Assembly: GCA_020432595.1 (NCBI GenBank)
Contig: JAGQGA010000127.1
Location: forward strand, 1 to 10,622
Direction: 5' to 3'
From: Anaerolineales bacterium
GTDB taxonomy: Bacteria > Chloroflexota > Anaerolineae > Promineifilales > Promineifilaceae
Length of the DNA: 10,622 nt
The notes below the pieces were generated by a model. It ran no database searches and was not told where the DNA came from. It was given only the letters and a program-made list of their open reading frames with translations. Made by a program: the position numbers and the translations under genes. Of this stretch, positions 1 to 6,128 are shown one piece after another; the stretch's first letter is position 1; each line of letters opens with the position of its first letter.

Positions 1-1157
1 AAGCGGTCGGGGTCAAACTGGTCGGGCTGCGGCCAGAATTCAGGGTGGCGGTGGGTCAGGTAGGTGCTGACAGAGACCAGCGAGCCGGCCGGAATGGGAT
101 AGCCGCCAATTTCATCCTCCTCAATGGCGTTGCGCGAGATAAACCAGGCGGGCGGGTAGAGCCGCAGCGCTTCTTTGAGCAGTTGCTCGGTGAAGGGGAG
201 GTGGGGAATGTCGGCAACGGTGGGCAAACGGCCGTTTAACACCTCCTCCAACTCCATTTCCAGATGTTCCCGCGCCGCTGGGTGCTGCGCCAGCAAATAC
301 CAGGTCCACGCCAGCAGGTTGGCTGTCGTTTCATGCCCAGCAATCAGCAGCGTAATCAGTTCATCCCGAATTTGCTGGTCGTCCATTCCCGCCCCCGTTT
401 CCTCGTCTCGGGCATCCAGCAGCAGCGTCAGCAGGTCTACCTGGTCGCCCGTTTGCGGCTGCTGCCGCCGTTGGGCAATGATGTCGTAGATGAACTGGTT
501 CATCACGGCCAGGTTGCGGTAAAAGCGGCGGATGCGGGGCATGGGCAGCCAGGGGGCGACGGCAAAAACGGGGTCGAGCGAGCCAAAATATTCGTTGACC
601 TGGTGGAAGGCTTCGCTGAATAAACGGCCGTTTTGCCGCACATCCAAACTAAACAGTGCCCGCGCCACAATATCCAGCGTGAGCGCTGTCATCGCCTCGT
701 TGACATCAAACACCGTCTGGTTTTGCGCCAGCATGTGCCAGCGGGGCAGCAAATCGGTCGTTGCCTGTACCATTACCTCGCCTAGTGCGGCAATGCGGCG
801 GCGGTGGAACAGCGGCTGTAACAGGCGACGCTGCCGCAGCCATGACTCACCCTGGTTGGAGATGAGGCCGTTGCCCGACAAGCGGCGCAGCACGTCGTAG
901 TCGAGCGTGCTTTTGCCATAGTTGCGCTGGTTGTCCTGCAAAATGTAGCGGTTGTAGTCGGGGTGGCTAAGCCGGTAAACGTTCCAAAAGGCGATTTGGT
1001 AAAACTGAATATCGGGGCCGTATTGGGCGGCGGAGTGGTGCAAAAAGCCAATGGTGTCGTGCTGCACAGCACGCAAATTGCCCAGCAGCCAGTTGCCTTT
1101 GGGGCCAAACGGCCGTTTAACCCGCCGTGCTGCATCGCGCAGGAAGAAGGAACACAT
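1..1157 (-). CDS. Cytochrome P450, C-terminally truncated by the window edge
   Basis: A heme-thiolate monooxygenase, probably soluble, inserting one oxygen atom from O2 into an organic substrate using electrons from a reductase or ferredoxin. Read on the minus strand from ATG at 1157, the 385 visible residues begin with a proline/glycine-rich entry (KRPFGPKGNWLLGN) typical of P450s. The I-helix oxygen-binding motif AGHETTA is at residues 273-279 (bases 321-341), the K-helix ExxR is EALR at residues 329-332, and the meander FDPDR reaches the left edge. The heme-ligand cysteine loop lies outside the window. No redox partner gene is visible. Substrate cannot be told; the overall look resembles fatty-acid/terpenoid hydroxylase-type P450s. 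An in-frame GTG at 1190 is an alternative start. Neither start has a clear ribosome binding site. Three AACGGCCGTT palindromes lie inside the gene. Confidence 0.93.
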   Translation of the reverse strand, partial: MCSFFLRDAARRVKRPFGPKGNWLLGNLRAVQHDTIGFLHHSAAQYGPDIQFYQIAFWNVYRLSHPDYNRYILQDNQRNYGKSTLDYDVLRRLSGNGLISNQGESWLRQRRLLQPLFHRRRIAALGEVMVQATTDLLPRWHMLAQNQTVFDVNEAMTALTLDIVARALFSLDVRQNGRLFSEAFHQVNEYFGSLDPVFAVAPWLPMPRIRRFYRNLAVMNQFIYDIIAQRRQQPQTGDQVDLLTLLLDARDEETGAGMDDQQIRDELITLLIAGHETTANLLAWTWYLLAQHPAAREHLEMELEEVLNGRLPTVADIPHLPFTEQLLKEALRLYPPAWFISRNAIEEDEIGGYPIPAGSLVSVSTYLTHRHPEFWPQPDQFDPDR

Positions 1158-1213
1158 AGCTATGTTCGTGTATTCGACGACATATGACACTACAACTGTG
1201 TTGGATTGATCGC

Positions 1214-1597
1214 CTACAGCAGAGCATTGGCAATTTCGTCGAGAATTTTAAAAATGTCAACTGCTTGCCCTGCACTTACTTCTCCTGTTTGTCCATTGTG
1301 AATATGGTGAGGAAAGTTTGGCAGATTAGGAAAATGGGGAACATTGTCCCAGCGGCAAACCAAATTGCCAGCAGCATCTGCCCAATGGTAGCTGTAGGTA
1401 ACGACGTTGATTTGGCCGTCTGTTGTTCGTTGGACATATTCCGAAAACTCCAGAAAACCATTGTCGAGCAGCGTTAGCCGGGTACGCAAATAACCATCCG
1501 TTAGCGTAGACCGCTCTCGTGTCACCTGAAAGTCAGCAATAATTGGGTCAATCAGCAAGCGAGACTTGACGGCAGCAAGATATTCAGCAATGGTCAC
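1214..1597 (-). CDS. TumE (DUF6516)-like toxin-antitoxin protein
   Basis: 127 residues, starting at GTG 1597, whose G overlaps the stop of the upstream gene in a GTGA arrangement (4-base overlap), so translational coupling is likely. The sequence matches my memory of the TumE/DUF6516 family: an N-terminal strand-rich half with GYLRTRLTLLDNGFLEFSEYV, then the diagnostic RWDNVPH (residues 82-88) and the histidine cluster FPHHIH (95-100), and a C-terminal helix. TumE-type proteins are the proposed toxin of a plasmid-maintenance toxin-antitoxin pair. The molecular target is not evident from sequence; the clustered His/Asp residues could form an active site (inference). The gene is AT-richer than its neighbours and contains no AACGGCCGTT palindrome, in line with horizontal acquisition. 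Confidence 0.82.
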   Translation of the reverse strand: MTIAEYLAAVKSRLLIDPIIADFQVTRERSTLTDGYLRTRLTLLDNGFLEFSEYVQRTTDGQINVVTYSYHWADAAGNLVCRWDNVPHFPNLPNFPHHIHNGQTGEVSAGQAVDIFKILDEIANALL

Positions 1598-1935
1598 GGG
1601 TTGTTTTCGTTGGTCAGCAGTTGTAACTGGTTTTTAAGGTTGTGAAACATTTGCACTAAGGAGGCCCACTCTACATAATCCATTTGATCATCTATTTGAC
1701 CAGCCTGATAACGTTGATAAAAGTCAACTGAAGATAAGCTGTATTGTTGCTCAAATTGAGCTAAATCAGCTTGTAATTGACTTAATTGTTTCTGGCATAG
1801 GTCAATTTCATAGGTCAACAGTTTATCTAAGGTGCGTTCTGTTAGCTGGCTGGCCTTACCTTGTTGATAAAGCTCAGCCAGCACCCGTAAACGTTGGGCC
1901 GTCGTGCCAGTTACAGAAGGATGCACTGTATTCAT
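1594..1935 (-). CDS. TumA-like antitoxin partner of the TumE-like gene
   Basis: 113 residues from ATG 1935 (115 if GTG 1941 is used). It is a small, helical, Gln/Leu-rich protein: residues 46-65 look like a coiled coil (QKQLSQLQADLAQFEQQY). These are followed by DFYQRYQAGQ (71-80) and DYVEWASL (86-93), patterns I associate with proteins paired to DUF6516/TumE genes. The ATG is preferred because a TATAAT hexamer at 1942-1947 would put transcription start near the ATG and leave GTG 1941 upstream of the mRNA. It precedes the TumE-like gene, as antitoxins usually do, and overlaps it by 4 bases. One sampled row (1681-1740) is 21/60 G+C, against 40/60 for 2401-2460 in the dehydrogenase. The role as antitoxin rests on position and resemblance. 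Confidence 0.75.
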   Translation of the reverse strand: MNTVHPSVTGTTAQRLRVLAELYQQGKASQLTERTLDKLLTYEIDLCQKQLSQLQADLAQFEQQYSLSSVDFYQRYQAGQIDDQMDYVEWASLVQMFHNLKNQLQLLTNENNP

Positions 1936-1941
1936 GCTCAC

Positions 1942-1971
1942 ATTATAGCGTAGGAACGGCCGTTAACCTAA
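1942..1971 (-). promoter_or_regulatory. Candidate promoter of the toxin-antitoxin module
   Basis: A perfect TATAAT is read on the minus strand at 1947-1942, ending 7 bases before ATG 1935. No good -35 hexamer is seen: TTAGGT at 1971-1966 is a weak match at 18-base spacing. The AACGGCCGTT palindrome 1955-1964, extended by TAGG/CCTA arms (1951-1970), sits where a -35 or operator would be. If this is the promoter, the mRNA would be leaderless or nearly so. Confidence 0.4.
1955..1964. repeat. Intergenic copy of the AACGGCCGTT palindrome
   Basis: A perfect 10-bp palindrome in the 41-base gap between the dehydrogenase stop and the toxin-antitoxin module. It is nested in a longer imperfect symmetry, TAGG-AACGG|CCGTT-AA-CCTA (1951-1970). 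It is one of only two copies outside genes in this window. Confidence 0.9.
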
Positions 1972-1976
1972 TATGA

Positions 1977-3491
1977 TTACCCAAACTCAATCCCCTGCGC
2001 CAGCGGCAGGCTGTTTGACCAGTTGATGGTGTTGGTTTGGCGGCGCATGTAGGCACGCCAGGCGTCGGAGCCGGATTCGCGGCCACCGCCCGTCTCTTTC
2101 TCACCGCCAAACGCGCCGCCAATTTCCGCCCCTGAAGTGCCAATGTTGACATTGGCAATGCCGCAGTCGGAGCCAGCAGCACCGAGAAACGCTTCGGCGG
2201 TACGCATGGAGTCGGTGAAGATGGCGCTAGATAACCCCTGCGGCACGTCGTTGTGCAGCGTCAGGGCTTCTTCCAGGTCGCTGTAGGTGAGCAGGTAGAG
2301 GATGGGGGCAAAGGTTTCTTGCTTGACGATGCTGCTTTGCCGGGGCATTTTGATGATGGTGGGTTCCACAAACTGCGGGCCGATGTCGCTGCGGGTGCTG
2401 CCGCCGGTGAGAACTTCGCCCCCTTCGGCTAGGGCTTGGGAAACGGCCGTTTGCATCGCCTCCACCGCCCGCTCCGTTGCCAATGGCCCCATCAGCGTTC
2501 CCTCCGCCAGCGGGTCGCCAATTCGCACCTGCTGGTAAGCGTTGACCAGTCGGTTGGACAGGTCAGCGGCTACGCTTTCGTGCATGATGATGCGGCGGGT
2601 GGTGGTGCAGCGTTGCCCGGCGGTGCCGACTGCACCAAACAAAATGGCGCGAGTTGCTAAGTCGAGGTCGGCATCGGGGGCGACGATGATGGCGTTGTTG
2701 CCGCCCAGCTCCAGCAGGCTTTTGCCAAAGCGGCCGGCGACGGTTTGGCCGACCAGCCGACCCACGCGGGTGGAGCCAGTGAAGGAGACAAGCGGCAGCC
2801 GTTCGTCTTCGCTGAGGCGCTGGCCGATTTGGGGGCCACCGGCAACGAGGTTAAAGATACCGGTTACGCCGTGGTCGGCCATGACGCGGTTGGCGATGTT
2901 TTGCAGGGCAACGGCCGTTAATAGGGCTAACTCTGATGGTTTCCACAGAACGGTATTGCCACACACTGCCGCAATCGCCGCATTCCACGACCAGACGGCG
3001 CAGGGGAAATTAAAGGCCGTAATCACCCCAATTGCCCCCAGCGGGTGCCACTGCTCATACATCCGGTGCCCCGGCCGTTCGGAGTGCATGGTTAGTCCGT
3101 AAAGCTGGCGCGACAGCCCGAGGGCAAAGTCACAGATGTCAATCATCTCCTGCACCTCGCCAATCCCTTCGGCGCGGATTTTGCCCATTTCCAGGCTGAT
3201 GAGTTCGCCCAGCGGCTCCAGCACCTCGCGGGTGGCGTTGCCCAAATCGCGCACCAGCAGCCCGCGTTTAGGGGCAGGGGTTGCTCGCCACTTTTCAAAG
3301 TTTGCCATGGCGTGGGTTACAATCTGGTCATAGGCATCGGGTGTCGTTGCCATGATGGTGGCAATGGGCTTGCCCGTTGTGGGGTTATTAGAAATGATGG
3401 TCGGCCCATCGGTGGTTAGCCAGCCGTTTGGTCCAAAACAGGCACCAGCGTTGATGTCCTGAATGCCTAGCTTGTCTAAAATTGCTTTCAT
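1977..3491 (-). CDS. ALDH7-family aldehyde dehydrogenase (aminoadipate-semialdehyde / piperideine-6-carboxylate dehydrogenase type)
   Basis: A 504-residue cytosolic NAD(P)+-dependent enzyme oxidising an aldehyde to a carboxylate. It most resembles the antiquitin/ALDH7 group (bacterial AmaB-like), which oxidises alpha-aminoadipate semialdehyde in lysine breakdown. Visible landmarks: Asn161 in FNFP, KPSE with Lys184 for cofactor binding, FTGSTRVG at 238-244 (Rossmann), catalytic-base Glu261 in LELGG, catalytic Cys295 in AGQRCTTTRR, and QETFAPILY near 391-399. The GQRCTT context is typical of ALDH7. Length equals the usual ~500 residues. The start is ATG 3491 because GGAGG lies 5 bases upstream; the frame stays open to 3656, but that stretch crosses an inverted repeat and another gene. 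No lysine-pathway partner genes are adjacent, so the substrate is uncertain. Confidence 0.93.
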   Translation of the reverse strand: MKAILDKLGIQDINAGACFGPNGWLTTDGPTIISNNPTTGKPIATIMATTPDAYDQIVTHAMANFEKWRATPAPKRGLLVRDLGNATREVLEPLGELISLEMGKIRAEGIGEVQEMIDICDFALGLSRQLYGLTMHSERPGHRMYEQWHPLGAIGVITAFNFPCAVWSWNAAIAAVCGNTVLWKPSELALLTAVALQNIANRVMADHGVTGIFNLVAGGPQIGQRLSEDERLPLVSFTGSTRVGRLVGQTVAGRFGKSLLELGGNNAIIVAPDADLDLATRAILFGAVGTAGQRCTTTRRIIMHESVAADLSNRLVNAYQQVRIGDPLAEGTLMGPLATERAVEAMQTAVSQALAEGGEVLTGGSTRSDIGPQFVEPTIIKMPRQSSIVKQETFAPILYLLTYSDLEEALTLHNDVPQGLSSAIFTDSMRTAEAFLGAAGSDCGIANVNIGTSGAEIGGAFGGEKETGGGRESGSDAWRAYMRRQTNTINWSNSLPLAQGIEFG

Positions 3492-3496
3492 TGGTT

Positions 3497-3501
3497 CCTC
3501 C
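3497..3501 (-). promoter_or_regulatory. Strong ribosome binding site fixing the dehydrogenase start
   Basis: The minus strand reads GGAGG-AACCA-ATG, a full Shine-Dalgarno core 5 bases before ATG 3491. This decides against the 55-codon longer open frame upstream. Confidence 0.85.
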
Positions 3502-3530
3502 AAGTGGATAATGGTTTTATTAAAACGTTT

Positions 3531-3568
3531 CACAGAGTTTCGCAGAGAAGACACAGAGAGGCACAGAG
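3531..3568 (+). repeat. Left inverted repeat, four helically phased CRCAGAG units
   Basis: Units CACAGAG, CGCAGAG, CACAGAG and CACAGAG begin at 3531, 3541, 3552 and 3562, i.e. steps of 10, 11 and 10 bases. The reverse complement of 3963-4000 matches it at 34 of 38 positions, and at 28 of the first 29. Confidence 0.9.
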
Positions 3569-3573
3569 GGGAT

Positions 3574-3948
3574 TTAGAGGACAAAGCGGTGAATACCGCC
3601 GGTTTTGAGGAGCAATACGTTGAAATTAAAGAGGAGGCCTGTTTTACATTGGACAAACTTCATGTATGAGAGTATTTGAGCTTCGTGAACAGGGAGTATC
3701 TGATCAACGGATTTTAGCTCAAGAATGACAGAATTGTTGACAAAAAGGTCAATGCGATAGCCATGATCGAGTTTGATTTCTTTGTAAATAATAGGGACAG
3801 GTTTCTGTCTTTCAACAGATAAGCCTCTTTGTTCAAGTTCAAAAGCTAGGCAGGTTTCATAGGCTGATTCTAGTAGACCTGGGCCTAAATGTTTATGTAC
3901 CTCAATCGCCGCTCCAATGATGCGGTGTGTTAGCTCATTGATTCTCAT
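3574..3948 (-). CDS. GxxExxY family protein (PD-(D/E)XK-like fold)
   Basis: 124 residues from ATG 3948, with GGGG (3955-3958) 6 bases upstream as a plausible ribosome binding site; a TTG at 3960 is an alternative start. The family signature GxxExxY is GLLESAY at residues 24-30. Further on are Asp67 in RIDLFV, Glu77-x-Lys79 in ILELKS, and QILSY at 91-95, the arrangement expected for a PD-(D/E)XK nuclease-like core in this family. The end, LLLKTGGIHRFVL, is also typical. Length is normal and no damage is visible. The biological role of GxxExxY proteins is, to my knowledge, not established; nuclease activity is an inference from the motif. It lies snugly between inverted repeats and reads in the same direction as the dehydrogenase downstream. 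Confidence 0.9.
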   Translation of the reverse strand: MRINELTHRIIGAAIEVHKHLGPGLLESAYETCLAFELEQRGLSVERQKPVPIIYKEIKLDHGYRIDLFVNNSVILELKSVDQILPVHEAQILSYMKFVQCKTGLLFNFNVLLLKTGGIHRFVL

Positions 3949-3962
3949 TGTTATCCCCAAAA

Positions 3963-4000
3963 CTCTGCGGTTCTCTGTGTCTTCTCTGTGAAACTCTGTG
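3963..4000 (-). repeat. Right inverted repeat, four helically phased CTCTGYG units
   Basis: On the plus strand, CTCTGCG, CTCTGTG, CTCTGTG and CTCTGTG begin at 3963, 3973, 3984 and 3994, again with 10/11/10 spacing. It is the inverted partner of 3531-3568 and ends 14 bases before the GxxExxY start codon. Confidence 0.9.
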
Positions 4001-4030
4001 TAATATTGTCAATAATGATAACCAGTAGCA

Positions 4031-4058
4031 GTAGAGACGCAAAATCTTGCGTTTCTAC
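4031..4058. repeat. 28-bp imperfect palindrome (REP-like)
   Basis: GTAGAGACGCAA (4031-4042) is mirrored by TTGCGTTTCTAC (4047-4058) with one mismatch (4036/4053, a G-U pair in RNA), around AATC. It lies between the GxxExxY cassette and the phosphotransferase start. There is no T-run after it, so it is unlikely to be an intrinsic terminator. The GTAGAGACGC...GCGTCTCTAC pattern resembles short dispersed palindromes I recall from cyanobacteria and other environmental bacteria. Confidence 0.7.
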
Positions 4059-4077
4059 GTGAGGGATCAATAGATTG

Positions 4078-5061
4078 ATGGAACGGACGATGTTTTTGCC
4101 GGGAAGGATGGATTGGGTGGGGTGGGGCGGGTTGTTTACGGAAACGGCCGTTTGGCTTCCCATCATTTACCGCATTTGCCAGCAGGTCGGGCTGCCGGTG
4201 AATACAGTCGAGGCGGGTTATCCTGGTACCTGCGCTGTATTTGTGGTGAATGAAGGAACGGTGGTCAAAATTTACCCACCCATGCTGCCGCACGATTTTG
4301 CCCGCGAATGCGAAGTATATCAGCAGTTGATGGGGCGGCTGGCGCAGATGCCGCGCCTATTGGGGTCTGGCGTGTATCGGGATCAGCTGGATTGGCCGTA
4401 TTTACTGCTGTCGTTTTGCCCCGGCGAGCCGATTCGGGAGCTGTACCAGCAGTTGGAGCGGTATAGTGAACGGCAATTGGGGCAGGAACTAGGGGAGATG
4501 TTGCGCGAAGTTCATGCCACACCGCTGGCTAGTCTACAGGCATTTGACACCCGGCCAGCAGCCTGGCACCGTTTTTTACGGCAGCGGCAGGCGGCGATTG
4601 GGGATGAACTGCGGCAGCGGGAGAGCTTGCCGCCCCAAGCCATTGCCGAGGTGGAGCAATTTTTGGCGACGATGATGCCGCTGCTGTGTGCCGATGAACG
4701 GCTTTGTTTGCTCCATGCGGATTTGACAGAGGATCATTTACTGTTGGTGGAAGAAAACGGCCGTTTTTCTATCTCTGCCCTCATTGACTGGGCCGATGCG
4801 GAGGTGGGAACGGTGGGGTATGAATGGGTGGCACTGTGGTATGGGCTGTGCAACCGTAACCTGTCGCTGTTTCGCTCAATTCTCGGCAGTTATGATCCAG
4901 CCATCGCTCTGAATGCGGCTTTTGGTCGGCGAATGCTGGCTTACACATGCTTGCACCGCTTTGGGGCGGCTATCATTGACCATGTTTGGCGGCTAGACGA
5001 CCGGCCTGTGATTAACAGTTTGGCTGATTTGGAGGGGTGGCTATGGCCGGAAGCAAAATAG
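4078..5061 (+). CDS. APH-family (aminoglycoside phosphotransferase-like) kinase
   Basis: 327 residues from ATG 4078, with a weak GAGGG at 4061-4065; a TTG at 4075 and an ATG at 4090 are alternatives. Eukaryotic-protein-kinase-like small-molecule kinase fold: an N-lobe with a Gly-containing strand then VVKIY, where Lys64 should bind ATP; a following helix with Glu77; hinge region YLLLSFCPGEPI; catalytic loop LLHADLTEDHLLL with His213, Asp215; and metal-binding IDWADAEVG with Asp237. The usual Asn of HxDxxxxN is replaced by His220, a variant I believe occurs in other APH-like kinases, so activity may be retained. Substrate is unknown; family members phosphorylate sugars, choline, homoserine, antibiotics and others. 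The 3' end overlaps the potassium-channel gene by 19 bases, which suggests coupled translation. Confidence 0.87.
   Translation: MERTMFLPGRMDWVGWGGLFTETAVWLPIIYRICQQVGLPVNTVEAGYPGTCAVFVVNEGTVVKIYPPMLPHDFARECEVYQQLMGRLAQMPRLLGSGVYRDQLDWPYLLLSFCPGEPIRELYQQLERYSERQLGQELGEMLREVHATPLASLQAFDTRPAAWHRFLRQRQAAIGDELRQRESLPPQAIAEVEQFLATMMPLLCADERLCLLHADLTEDHLLLVEENGRFSISALIDWADAEVGTVGYEWVALWYGLCNRNLSLFRSILGSYDPAIALNAAFGRRMLAYTCLHRFGAAIIDHVWRLDDRPVINSLADLEGWLWPEAK
5031..5035 (+). promoter_or_regulatory. Ribosome binding site of the channel gene inside the kinase gene
   Basis: GGAGG at 5031-5035 sits 7 bases before ATG 5043 and within the 3' end of the preceding reading frame. It favours ATG 5043 over the in-frame GTG at 5037, which would be only one base from the core. 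Confidence 0.75.
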
Positions 5062-6098
5062 GACGTTCATCAACGGTAGGGTGGCTGCCATTTACCTGGA
5101 GTCGCCGCGTTTGGGCTTTGATTGTCATTCCCTTTGTGCTGTTTGGCCTGGGCACGGCGGGGTATATGTGGCTTGAGGGGTGGTCGTTTAGCGATGCTTT
5201 TTTTATGACGGCGATCACGTTGACGACGGTGGGGTTTGGGGAGGTGCGGCCGTTGGATGATAACGGCCGTTTATTTACCACCTTGCTCATTTTGCTCGGT
5301 GCCTTTTATCTGGCATTTGGGCTGGAATATTTGCTTTCCGCCAGCATAGGTGGCGATTTTCGGAGGCGACGGCTGATGCGGGAAATTAACAAGTTAAAAG
5401 ACCACGTGATTATTTGTGGGTATGGTCGTGTTGGCGCGAGTGCTGCTAGGAGCCTCAGTGATATGGGGCAGCGCCAGGTGCTTGTTCTAGAACGAGATGA
5501 GGTGCGTATCCAGCAAGCGTTAGAAGCCGGTTTTTTGGTGCTGAATGGGGACTCTACCAATGATGAGACGCTGCGCGGAGCCGGGATTGAACAGGCATGG
5601 GGGCTACTGGTTTGCACAGGTGATGATGCCACTAACTTGTTTATTGTGTTGTCGGCACGGGCGCTAAATAATGGTTTGTTTATTATTGCTCGCAGCACTG
5701 AAACGAACGCTGCCAAGATGCGTCTGGCTGGAGCCAATCGGATCGTGTCACCTTACCAGATTGGTGGGCGACACATGGCAAACATTGCTGTTCGCCCTAA
5801 CGTGGCTGACTTTTTGGATGTTGTGACACTGGATGGCGGGCGAGAGTTGTGGATGGAGGAGCTAATTATTGCGCCTAATTCGGTGCTGGTGGGGCAAACG
5901 CTGGCCGAGGCCGATATTCGCAAGCGGCTAAATGTGCTGCTTATTGCCATTTTGCGCCATGCTACTGGGTCAACCGTTAACCCAACCGGCGAGACGCGGC
6001 TGGAGGCCGGAGATGAGATGATTGTGCTGGGAACGCGAGAGCAGTTGGCGGCACTAGCTGCCCTGGCGGGAGGCATGGCGCGTTGGGGCAATGAATAA
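5043..6098 (+). CDS. Two-TM potassium channel with TrkA-N/RCK regulatory domains
   Basis: 351-residue inner-membrane ion channel subunit, expected to act as a tetramer. Transmembrane helix 1 is about residues 24-43. It is followed by a pore loop with the selectivity filter TVGFG (62-66), then helix 2 (about 78-99). The cytosolic part starts with a TrkA-N/RCK Rossmann domain, VIICGYGRVG (122-131), with acidic Glu150 in LVLER at the end of strand 2 as expected for a nucleotide-binding fold. It ends with an RCK-C (TrkA-C) domain containing IAPNSVLVGQTLAEADIRKRLNVLLIAILR and GDEMIVLGT. Length is normal for MthK/GsuK-like channels. GGAGG at 5031-5035 supports ATG 5043. It overlaps the kinase gene by 19 bases and converges with the TPR gene after a 30-base gap in which I see no terminator. 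Confidence 0.93.
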   Translation: MAGSKIGRSSTVGWLPFTWSRRVWALIVIPFVLFGLGTAGYMWLEGWSFSDAFFMTAITLTTVGFGEVRPLDDNGRLFTTLLILLGAFYLAFGLEYLLSASIGGDFRRRRLMREINKLKDHVIICGYGRVGASAARSLSDMGQRQVLVLERDEVRIQQALEAGFLVLNGDSTNDETLRGAGIEQAWGLLVCTGDDATNLFIVLSARALNNGLFIIARSTETNAAKMRLAGANRIVSPYQIGGRHMANIAVRPNVADFLDVVTLDGGRELWMEELIIAPNSVLVGQTLAEADIRKRLNVLLIAILRHATGSTVNPTGETRLEAGDEMIVLGTREQLAALAALAGGMARWGNE

Positions 6099-6128
6099 AT
6101 GGCGATTGCTTGCTCCGCAAAGGATGTC

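Larger units (their letters stand above)
3531..4000. mobile_element. Putative single-gene cassette: GxxExxY gene between inverted repeats
   Basis: A 470-bp unit whose ends are inverted copies of a ~38-bp sequence (3531-3568 and 3963-4000), enclosing a single gene. The gene's stop is 5 bases from the left repeat and its start is 14 bases from the right one, so almost nothing else fits inside. The unit is AT-richer than surrounding genes (row 3721-3780 is 22/60 G+C) and carries no AACGGCCGTT palindrome. It sits in the divergent gap between the dehydrogenase and the phosphotransferase. No transposase is encoded and I see no target-site duplication at the outer edges. Mobility is therefore inference from architecture; the repeats could instead be binding sites or an mRNA-end stem. 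Confidence 0.45.

Noticed and set aside
1158..1190. Longer P450 starting at GTG 1190.
   Set aside because: No ribosome binding site is seen, and the family's proline/glycine-rich entry already follows ATG 1157 closely. It stays possible, but is less likely.
3492..3656. An N-terminal extension of the aldehyde dehydrogenase (frame open to 3656).
   Set aside because: GGAGG 5 bases before ATG 3491 and the family's normal length fix the start. The extension would read through an inverted repeat and the GxxExxY gene.
3521..4010. Target-site duplication flanking the GxxExxY cassette.
   Set aside because: The bases outside the left repeat (AACGTTT) and the right repeat (TAATATT) do not match. No duplication is claimed.
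4007..4012. A perfect TTGACA (minus strand) upstream of the GxxExxY gene as a promoter -35.
   Set aside because: At 16-18 base spacing there is only CACAGAG repeat sequence, with nothing like a -10 hexamer.
3531..4058. A CRISPR array from the regularly spaced CACAGAG units.
   Set aside because: Units are 7 bases with 3-4 base gaps and there are no spacers of CRISPR size. The arms are inverted, not direct, relative to each other.
6099..6128. A terminator between the convergent channel and TPR genes.
   Set aside because: The 30-base gap shows no GC stem followed by a T-run on either strand.
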